Shown here: positions 6,704 to 12,137 of the stretch, in pieces
How positions within the stretch are numbered: position 1 is the stretch's first letter
Layout: the number at the start of each line of letters is the position of its first letter
The notes under the pieces: generated by a model
What the model saw: only the letters and a program-made list of their open reading frames with translations
The model's database searches: none
What the model was told of the DNA's origin: nothing
Source: an uncultured Oscillospiraceae bacterium
Lineage (GTDB): Bacteria; Bacillota; Clostridia; Oscillospirales; Acutalibacteraceae
DNA length: 15,513 nt
Direction of reading: 5' to 3'
Assembly: GCA_900549155.1 (NCBI GenBank)
Contig: URNF01000039.1
Location: 1 to 15,513 of the forward strand
Translations under genes and position numbers: made by a program

Positions 6704-7757
6704 GAAGGTACTGGTCGCCATGAGCGGCGGCGTGGACAGCTCGATGACGGCAGCGCTGCTGCAGGAAGCGGGCTGTGAGCTGCTCGGTGTCACCATGCGG
6801 CTCTATTGCGGCGAGGGCGACGCTGCCGTGTGCGGTTCTGCGAAAGATGCAGAGGATGCCGCACACATTGCGCAGATGATGGGCTTTCCCCATGCCGTTT
6901 TGGATTACACCGCCGCATTTGAAAAAGAAGTGATCGACCGCTTTGCCGCAGGCTATGCTGCGGGCGAAACGCCGAACCCCTGCATTCTGTGCAACCGCTG
7001 CATGAAATTTTCCCGTCTTTGGGACTATGCAAAGGAAAACGGATGCGATGCGATGGCAACGGGACACTATGCCCGCGTCGAGCGCGCGGAAAACGGGCGC
7101 TGGCTTTTGAAGCGTCCGCGCGATCTTTCCAAGGATCAGACCTATGTGCTCTATCACCTCACGCAGGAGCAGCTTGCGCATTTGCGTCTCCCCCTCGGTG
7201 CGCTGACGAAAGCCGAGGTGCGGGCGGATGCCGAAAGGCGGCAGCTGCCGACGGCGTCAAAGCCCGACAGTCAGGACATCTGCTTTGTCCCGGACGGGGA
7301 TTATGCGGCGTTTCTGGAGCGCCGCGGGACGACTGTCGGCGCAGGAAACTTCATCGACACAGACGGACACATATGCGGCAAGCATCGCGGGCACATCCAC
7401 TACACGGTGGGACAACGCAAGGGACTGGGGATCGCGATGGGACACCCCGTTTATGTCGTTGCGAAGGATGCCGCCGCCAACACCGTCACACTCGGCGACA
7501 AGGCGCAGCTACCCACCCCGGCGCTCTTTGCGGACGATCTCAATTTCATCTCCGTCGAGCATCCGCGCACCCCGCTGCGCTGCACGGCGCGCACGCGGTA
7601 TCACCAGCCGGAAACAGCGGCGACCGTCATTCCGGAAGAAAACGGCGTGCGGGTGGTGTTTGACGAGTCGAAGGTCGCAGCCCCCGGACAGGCGATCGTT
7701 TTTTATGACGGCGACACCGTCCTCGGCGGCGGCACCATACGGCGGCTGTTGCGATAA
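6696..7757 (+). CDS. mnmA: tRNA-specific 2-thiouridylase (MnmA)
   Basis: ATP-dependent thiolation of U34 in tRNA-Lys, -Glu and -Gln (the s2U part of mnm5s2U-type wobble bases), with sulfur delivered by persulfide relay. The 353-residue protein has the PP-loop MSGGVDSS (9-16), the active-site region NPCILCNRCMKF (94-105; Cys99 aligns with E. coli Cys102), ATGHYARV (121-128), the second catalytic Cys in SQDICFVPDG (Cys196) and the C-terminal HYTVGQRKGLG. The length fits the family. The start at 6696 begins the conserved SEKVLVAMSGG and overlaps the alr stop. Its own ribosome site is weak (GGAG about 13 nt away), so coupling to alr translation is likely. Three Cys in CxxCxxC spacing around the nucleophile are worth noting. 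Confidence 0.96.
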   Translation: MSEKVLVAMSGGVDSSMTAALLQEAGCELLGVTMRLYCGEGDAAVCGSAKDAEDAAHIAQMMGFPHAVLDYTAAFEKEVIDRFAAGYAAGETPNPCILCNRCMKFSRLWDYAKENGCDAMATGHYARVERAENGRWLLKRPRDLSKDQTYVLYHLTQEQLAHLRLPLGALTKAEVRADAERRQLPTASKPDSQDICFVPDGDYAAFLERRGTTVGAGNFIDTDGHICGKHRGHIHYTVGQRKGLGIAMGHPVYVVAKDAAANTVTLGDKAQLPTPALFADDLNFISVEHPRTPLRCTARTRYHQPETAATVIPEENGVRVVFDESKVAAPGQAIVFYDGDTVLGGGTIRRLLR

Positions 7758-7767
7758 TACATATCAA

Positions 7768-7804
7768 AAAGCGTCTGCGGACATTTTTTGTCTGCAGACG
7801 CTTT
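7768..7804. terminator. Bidirectional terminator after mnmA and the AraC remnant
   Basis: A 16-bp stem (arms 7768-7783 and 7789-7804, one G-U pair) with a five-T loop. On the plus strand it is followed by AATATTTTTT. On the minus strand it is followed by a short T-run (CTTTTTGATAT). It serves the convergent ends of mnmA (stop 7757) and the AraC remnant (stop 7803), and the stem overlaps the latter's stop codon. Confidence 0.85.
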
Positions 7805-8222
7805 AATATTTTTTGCCGGAAAAGTCCGCAAACTTCTCCTTTGACGGTGCGTGCCCGAAAAATGCCGTATAGCTGCGGTAAAACGCGGCATAGCTGGAAA
7901 AGCCCATTTTCTGATAGATTTGTGTCGGTGCAGCGCCGAGGTCCGGCTCCCGCTTGGCGGTCAAAAGACGCTTGGCGGTGATATATTTTTTCGGGCTGAT
8001 GTGCAAGGTCGTTTTGAAGATCTCAAAAAGATAGCTTTCGGTGATGAACAGGCTGTCGCTGATCTCGGATATGGAACGAATGGTAAATAAGTTGGCGCGG
8101 ATATAGGCGATCGCCTTTGACAGCATCGGATTGCGGGACGGCAGCCCGTCGGTGTAGGCGTTTTCATAAAGACCGAGGCCGACAGGCAGCAGCTGGTGCT
8201 CGCTGTCAGTGACGACAGTCAT
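7803..8222 (-). pseudogene. C-terminal part of an AraC-family transcriptional regulator, 5'-truncated
   Basis: The last ~115 residues are a full AraC-type double helix-turn-helix: AIAYIRANLFTIRSISEISD, then LFITESYLFEIFKTTLHISP, KKYITAKRLLTAK, IYQKMGFSSYAAFYRSYTAFFG and the typical end GHAPSKEKF. The N-terminal sugar/cupin domain expected in this family (usually over 120 residues more) is missing. The frame stays open upstream to 8375, but beyond about 8205-8235 it is simply the antisense of the divergent gene and does not look like AraC. The internal ATG at 8222 has no ribosome site and no promoter is visible. I infer a remnant that lost its 5' end in the same event that truncated the neighbouring gene at 8196. 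Expression of a free DNA-binding domain cannot be excluded. Confidence 0.72.
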
Positions 8223-9173
8223 GGGCAAGGAACGGTGTATGCGGTGTATGAATTTTTGGAGCGGTTTCTCGGCTGCTCCTTTGCCGCCTATGCCGGCAGC
8301 AGCCTTGACGCGGGTGAGATCGTTCCGAAAACGGGCACGATCATTCTGTCGGACATTTTTTATACAAAGCCGCACGGCGACGGCTTAGAATTTATCGACG
8401 GAACAAAGGAAGCGATCGTCCGCTATATTGCCGCATGGATCACGGGGCATGAACCGACCTTTATCCCCGCCCCCATTCTGCACTACGGTCCGACAGTGCC
8501 GCTCCCCTTTGAAACAGCGCGCAGGGGCGCCGTCTCGCGCGGGATCCGCTTTATCGGCAGCATGCTTGTCGACGGCGGCAGAGGCGGCGCAAAAGAGGGA
8601 TTGTCACACGCCATCGACAAAAACGGCGTGCAGGCGCCCGCCGACTGCATCCGCACCGACTGCACGGGCGAATGTGCAGGTGCACTGCGGCTGTATGCCG
8701 CCGTCACCGGCAGAGAAACGCACAAGGCGTTTTTATACCGTGTGGTAAACGATCTGCAAAAATCCCGTCACAAATGCGGCGGCTACTGTAAATGGGACAC
8801 CGGCTGCAAAGCCACCCGTTCGCGCAAATCGACAACGGGATGTTCCCTTTTGACCGAAAACGGCGACCCCGTCGCGGACATGCTCTATTCCTCCAACTGG
8901 TTGCCGCTCGGCTTTGCGCTGGCATTTCGTGCGACGGGCGATGTCTTTTTCAAAAAGCTGTGGCAGGACAGCGTCGCTTTCTGCATCAACACGCAGATCG
9001 TCAGCGTCGACAAGCGCATCGACGGCAGCCGGTGCCGCGCGTTTGACATGGATCGGTGGGAAGCCTATGCCTGCCCGCACGATGTCGGCTGGGCGGCATG
9101 CGCCAGCGAATCCGGCTGGACGGATGCGGAAATTCTCATGGGGATGATGCTCCCGTCACTTTGGAAAAAATAA
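8196..9173 (+). pseudogene. 5'-truncated sugar-related protein (GH67-N-like N-terminal motif, six-hairpin-glycosidase-like remainder)
   Basis: An open frame of 325 codons starting with a GTG that has no ribosome site or promoter. Near its start, GTVYAVYEFLERFLGC matches the 'G-x-x-Y-(A/G)-V-Y-x-F-L-E-x-x-L-G-C' signature in the N-terminal domain of alpha-glucuronidase (GH67) and DUF4838-type proteins. There it normally follows some 80-120 residues that are missing here. The rest (SMLVDGGRGGAKEGLSHAI, IRTDCTGECAGALRLYAAVTG, and CRAFDMDRWEAYACPHDVGW) looks like an alpha/alpha-barrel carbohydrate enzyme, but I cannot name the family or activity. The frame has no internal stop, so decay is recent or the residual protein is tolerated. 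It is divergent from the AraC remnant and closed by the terminator at 9175-9216. A short intact protein of an unknown family is the alternative. Confidence 0.6.
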
Positions 9174-9174
9174 T

Positions 9175-9216
9175 AAAAAAATCGGCAAGCTTCATACAAA
9201 GCTTGCCGATTTTTTT
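9175..9216. terminator. Bidirectional terminator between the enzyme remnant and tRNA-Ala
   Basis: An 18-bp perfect stem (A7 then TCGGCAAGCTT, pairing with AAGCTTGCCGA then T7; loop 9193-9198). The T-run serves the plus-strand gene ending at 9173, and the A-run serves the minus-strand tRNA. The stem begins at the base encoding the last A of the tRNA CCA end, so tRNA and terminator abut without a gap. Confidence 0.9.
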
Positions 9217-9291
9217 GGTGGAGACGAAGAGGATCGAACTCTCGACCTTACGGATGCGAACCGTACGCTCTCCCAGCTGAGCTACGCCCCC
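9216..9291 (-). tRNA. tRNA-Ala(CGC), complete, CCA encoded
   Basis: A 76-nt cloverleaf on the minus strand: acceptor GGGGGCG pairing with CGTCTCC (two G-U pairs), D arm GCTC...GAGC with loop AGCTGGGA, anticodon stem TACGG/CCGTA with loop TTCGCAT, variable AGGTC, T arm GAGAG/CTCTT with loop TTCGATC, discriminator A, then encoded CCA (9216-9218). The anticodon CGC (9256-9258) reads GCG alanine codons, which are frequent in this GC-rich window. It is a single-gene transcript between its own promoter (9318-9346) and a terminator. Confidence 0.95.
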
Positions 9292-9317
9292 AAACTGTTT
9301 TTCAAAGACTGTTGTCT

Positions 9318-9346
9318 ATATTACTGCATCCTTTTGATTTTGTCAA
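9318..9346 (-). promoter_or_regulatory. Sigma-A promoter of tRNA-Ala
   Basis: Minus strand: perfect -35 TTGACA (9341-9346), 17-nt spacer, -10 TAATAT (9318-9323, 4/6). The predicted start is near 9311, about 20 nt before the mature 5' end at 9291. Confidence 0.72.
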
Positions 9347-9457
9347 GCCCTTTTGCCGACTTTTCTCGAAAAACGCATATTTTTTTGCTTCAGTTTGCGC
9401 AAATCTTTGCCGCACGGAGAAAAGGAAAAAAATCGGATTTTTGACAGCATTTGTCAT

Positions 9458-9486
9458 TCATATCTTTTGCACGGATGCACACAATA
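9458..9486 (+). promoter_or_regulatory. Candidate sigma-G (forespore) promoter of the spore-protein gene
   Basis: TCATA (9458-9462) and CACAATA (9480-9486) with a 17-nt spacer, each one mismatch from the usual sigma-G boxes GMATR and CATNNTA. The predicted start near 9493 leaves a leader of about 50 nt. Apart from this, the minus-strand tRNA promoter and the leader ribosome site, I see nothing in 9292-9545. Confidence 0.35.
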
Positions 9487-9545
9487 CGATTGCAAACGCA
9501 AACGACGGCGAAAGCCGAATACGTGTTGAGGGGAGTAAAACGATC

Positions 9546-9734
9546 ATGGCGAAGAGTGTTGTTCCTGAGGCTCGCGAGGGTCTTAACCGCTTCAAGATGG
9601 AAGCTGCCGGCGAAGTCGGCGTCAACCTGAAGCAGGGCTACAACGGCGATCTGACCGCGCGCCAGGCCGGTTCCATCGGCGGCCAGATGGTCAAGAAAAT
9701 GATCCAGGCTTACGAGCAGAGCAACCTGAAGTAA
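9546..9734 (+). CDS. Small acid-soluble spore protein, alpha/beta type
   Basis: A 62-residue DNA-binding protein made in the forespore, coating and protecting spore DNA and later degraded as an amino-acid source on germination. The two family motifs are present: MEAAGEVGVNL (18-28), corresponding to the E-(I/F)-A-x-E-x-G-V segment where the GPR protease cuts, and TARQAGSIGGQMVKKMI (37-53), matching T-x-R-x-x-G-x-V-G-G-x-M-V-K. The ATG at 9546 is preceded by GAGGGGAG about 10 nt upstream. The frame is open to 9312, but the upstream part is a non-coding leader. It is a single gene closed by a strong terminator, as is usual for sigma-G-controlled ssp genes. At P1' of the GPR site there is Ala rather than Ile or Phe. 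Confidence 0.93.
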   Translation: MAKSVVPEAREGLNRFKMEAAGEVGVNLKQGYNGDLTARQAGSIGGQMVKKMIQAYEQSNLK

Positions 9735-9748
9735 GAAAATCATTTGGC

Positions 9749-9786
9749 AAAACCGGAGGACAATCGTCCTCCGGTTTTTGCTTTTT
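9749..9786 (+). terminator. Rho-independent terminator of the spore-protein gene
   Basis: A 13-bp perfect stem (AAAACCGGAGGAC with GTCCTCCGGTTTT, 9749-9778, 4-nt loop), followed by TTG CTTTTTC. It starts 15 nt after the stop codon. Confidence 0.9.
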
Positions 9787-9834
9787 CGTCGTCGCAAAGC
9801 CGCATGAACAATTTATGAACTTTCCCCTCCCCGC

Positions 9835-9863
9835 TTGACAAATAAAACCGTTTTTGCTAGAAT
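9835..9863 (+). promoter_or_regulatory. Sigma-A promoter of the marR-ABC exporter operon
   Basis: Perfect -35 TTGACA (9835-9840), 17-nt spacer, TGC-extended -10 TAGAAT (9858-9863, 5/6). The predicted start is near 9870, inside the inverted repeats at 9864-9884. Such a strong promoter under an operator fits a repressed drug/stress-response operon. Confidence 0.8.
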
Positions 9864-9884
9864 GTTTGAAGTCAAACAGTTTGA
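9864..9884 (+). promoter_or_regulatory. Probable MarR operator (three overlapping half-sites)
   Basis: Half-sites GTTTGA (9864-9869), TCAAAC (9872-9877) and GTTTGA (9879-9884) make two inverted repeats that share the middle half-site, one with a 2-nt and one with a 1-nt centre. They start directly after the -10 box and cover the transcription start, so a bound dimer would block initiation. Autoregulation by the adjacent MarR protein is inferred. Confidence 0.65.
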
Positions 9885-9897
9885 AATCATACAAAAA

Positions 9898-9905
9898 GTG
9901 AGGTG
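9898..9905 (+). promoter_or_regulatory. Ribosome binding site that fixes the marR TTG start
   Basis: GTGAGGTG, whose end is six nt before the TTG at 9912. The in-frame GTG at 9903 is itself part of this site and so is unlikely to be the start. Confidence 0.65.
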
Positions 9906-9911
9906 TTTTAT

Positions 9912-10370
9912 TTGCAGCACTGCGAACCGAGTTTGCAAAGGGCTGTCGAGCGGCAGCATGTGGGCATGGTCGTGCGGCTTTTGCACCAGTGCTTCGGCAG
10001 ACTTTTCGAGAAAAATGCCGCAGAGGCGGGTCTTGACGACATCACCGTCGCCCACGGACGCATTCTGGGCTTTTTGGCACATCACACGGACACCGATGTC
10101 TTTCAGCGCGACATTGAACAGGCATTTCATATCAACCGTTCCTCCGTCACGAGCATTTTGCAGATCATGGAGAAAAACGGATTGATCGAACGGCACGGCG
10201 TTTCCGGCGACGGGCGGCTCAAAAAGGTCTGTCTTACCCCGCGTGGCGAGGAAGCACACAGGCGCGTCATGAAGGTCATCGACAAAACCGAAGAGCAAAT
10301 GCGGGCAAACCTGACACCCGAAGAACTATCGACCTTTTTGGCGCTTGCCGAAAAGATCGGAAACCCGTAA
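9912..10370 (+). CDS. MarR-family transcriptional regulator
   Basis: 152 residues. After a dimerisation helix region (about 10-40) comes a winged helix-turn-helix (about 62-112): VFQRDIEQAFHINRSSVTSI as helix-turn-helix, LQIMEKNGLIERHGV, the wing D-G-R-L-K-K, then LTPRGEE, all hallmarks of MarR. The C-terminal helix completes the dimer interface. A TTG start at 9912 is inferred from the ribosome site at 9898-9905; a GTG at 9903 would add three residues. It is the first gene of an operon with two ABC half-transporters 15 nt downstream, the common Firmicutes arrangement in which MarR represses the exporter and itself until a ligand binds. An inverted-repeat operator lies at the promoter. Confidence 0.92.
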   Translation: MQHCEPSLQRAVERQHVGMVVRLLHQCFGRLFEKNAAEAGLDDITVAHGRILGFLAHHTDTDVFQRDIEQAFHINRSSVTSILQIMEKNGLIERHGVSGDGRLKKVCLTPRGEEAHRRVMKVIDKTEEQMRANLTPEELSTFLALAEKIGNP

Positions 10371-10385
10371 AGGAGGGGTACATAT

Positions 10386-12137
10386 ATGCTGAAAACCTTG
10401 GGAAAGCAAGTAAAGCAGTTCAAAAAGGATGCGATCGCCACGCCGTTCTGCATGATCTTTGAGGTCATTTTTGAAATGCTCATTCCGTATCTGATGATGT
10501 CCATGATCGACAAGGGCGTGAGTGTCGGCGATATGCGGCATATCTACAAGATCGGCGCACTGATGGTGCTCACCGCCGCAGGCGGCATGGTGTCCGGCAT
10601 GCTGGGCGCCAAGTTCGGCGCACGCGCCAGCACCGGCTTTGCGCGCAACCTGCGCAGAAGCATGTTTGAAAACATTCAGACGTTTTCGTTTCAGAACATC
10701 GACAAATACAGCACGGCAGGACTGGTCACCCGTATGACTACGGACGTTTCCAACCTGCAAAATGCGTTTCAGATGATCCTGCGGATGTGCACGCGTGCAC
10801 CGTCCAGTCTCATCATCGCCATGGCGATGACCTTTGTCATCAACCCGCAGCTGGCATCCATCTACCTTGTCGCCGCTGTTATTTTGGGCATTTGCCTGTT
10901 TTTTATCATGCGGCGCGCAAGCGGCTATTTTCGCGACGCCTTTCACAAATATGACGACCTCAACAGCGAGGTGCAGGAAAACATTTCCGGCATCCGCGTT
11001 GTCAAGGCATATGTGCGCGAGGAGCACGAAAACACCCGCTTCAAAAAAGCGAGCGGTGCGCTCTATTCCCTGTTTCTGAAAGCGGAAAAGGTGCTGTCCT
11101 TCAACAGTCCGCTGATGCAGGGGACGGTTTATACCTGCATCCTGCTGATCAGCTGGCTCGGCGCGAAAATGATCGTGCAGAACAGCATGACCACCGGCGA
11201 GCTGATGAGCATGCTCACCTATTGCATGAACATCCTGATGAGCCTTATGATGCTGTCGATGGTGTTTGTCATGATCACCATGAGCACCGCCAGCGCACGC
11301 CGTGTTGCCGAGGTGTTGGAAGAGAAGGCGACGCTGACAAACCCCGCCGATCCCGACTTCACCGTTAAAGACGGCAGCATCCGTTTCGATCACGTTTCCT
11401 TCTCCTATCACGCAACCAGCGAAAAGCCGGTTTTGCAGGATGTCAACCTGTCCATCGCGTCCGGTGAGACCATCGGCATTCTGGGCGGAACGGGCAGTGC
11501 AAAATCCACGCTTGTTAACCTCATCAGCCGTCTTTATGATGTCACGGACGGCGCCGTTTATGTCGGCGGCAAGGATGTGCGCAGCTATGATCTGGAAACG
11601 CTGCGCAACGCCGTTGCGGTCGTTTTGCAGAAAAACGTCCTGTTCTCCGGCACAATTCTCGAAAATCTCCGCTGGGGCAACAAGGATGCGAGCGAGGAAG
11701 AATGTATCCATGCCTGCAAAATCGCCTGTGCGGACGATTTCATCGAAGCGATGCCCGATAAATACAACACCTTTATCACCCAGGGTGGCACCAACGTGTC
11801 CGGCGGGCAGAAGCAGCGCCTTTGCATTGCGCGTGCGCTGCTGAAAAAGCCGCAGATCCTCATTTTGGATGACAGCACCAGCGCCGTGGACACCGCAACG
11901 GACGCGCGCATCCGCCGCGCGTTCCGCGAGGAGATTCCGCACATCACCAAGATCATCATTGCGCAGCGCATTTCCGCCATTCAGGACGCCGACCGCATTT
12001 TGGTGTTGGACGACGGCAGAATTGACGGCATCGGCACACACGAGGAGCTTCTCGAAAGCAACGCCATCTATCGCGAGGTCTATCAATCGCAGACAAGCGG
12101 CAACGGCGACTTTGACGAAAACGGAGGTGAGGCGTAA
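10386..12137 (+). CDS. ABC exporter half-transporter, subunit with the degenerate ATP site
   Basis: 583 residues: a six-helix type I exporter membrane domain (about 15-310) and a nucleotide-binding domain (about 335-575). Together with the next gene it should form a heterodimeric multidrug/lipid-type exporter in the cytoplasmic membrane. Its ATP motifs are degenerate in the manner known for asymmetric exporters: Walker A GGTGSAKS (367-374, Ala for the third Gly), Walker B ILILDD (491-496, Asp496 in place of the catalytic Glu), and switch IAQR (Gln527 for His). The signature VSGGQ (471-475) is intact and would serve the partner's site. The ATG at 10386 follows AGGAGGGG by 7 nt. The stop and the next start share one base (TAATG). 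The substrate is unknown. Confidence 0.95.
   Translation: MLKTLGKQVKQFKKDAIATPFCMIFEVIFEMLIPYLMMSMIDKGVSVGDMRHIYKIGALMVLTAAGGMVSGMLGAKFGARASTGFARNLRRSMFENIQTFSFQNIDKYSTAGLVTRMTTDVSNLQNAFQMILRMCTRAPSSLIIAMAMTFVINPQLASIYLVAAVILGICLFFIMRRASGYFRDAFHKYDDLNSEVQENISGIRVVKAYVREEHENTRFKKASGALYSLFLKAEKVLSFNSPLMQGTVYTCILLISWLGAKMIVQNSMTTGELMSMLTYCMNILMSLMMLSMVFVMITMSTASARRVAEVLEEKATLTNPADPDFTVKDGSIRFDHVSFSYHATSEKPVLQDVNLSIASGETIGILGGTGSAKSTLVNLISRLYDVTDGAVYVGGKDVRSYDLETLRNAVAVVLQKNVLFSGTILENLRWGNKDASEEECIHACKIACADDFIEAMPDKYNTFITQGGTNVSGGQKQRLCIARALLKKPQILILDDSTSAVDTATDARIRRAFREEIPHITKIIIAQRISAIQDADRILVLDDGRIDGIGTHEELLESNAIYREVYQSQTSGNGDFDENGGEA

Noticed and set aside
5507..6796. A 429-codon minus-strand open frame antisense to alr
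   Set aside because: Same shadow effect. It ends opposite the alr start and has no motif, ribosome site or promoter, while alr is unmistakable.
8222..8375. Upstream part of the AraC open frame as a true N-terminus
   Set aside because: It is the exact antisense of the enzyme remnant's conserved GTVYAVYEFLE region and shows no cupin or AraC-like sequence; no ribosome site precedes it.
9312..9545. An N-terminal extension of the spore protein
   Set aside because: It would begin inside the minus-strand tRNA promoter and add 78 unrelated residues. Alpha/beta SASPs are about 60-70 residues, and a ribosome site stands before the ATG at 9546.
10326..12086. A 586-codon open frame on the minus strand antisense to the first ABC subunit
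   Set aside because: Its composition (His, Asp, Ala, Gln-rich with no recognisable domain) is that of a complement-frame shadow of GC-biased codons. The plus-strand frame has complete ABC motifs and a strong ribosome site.
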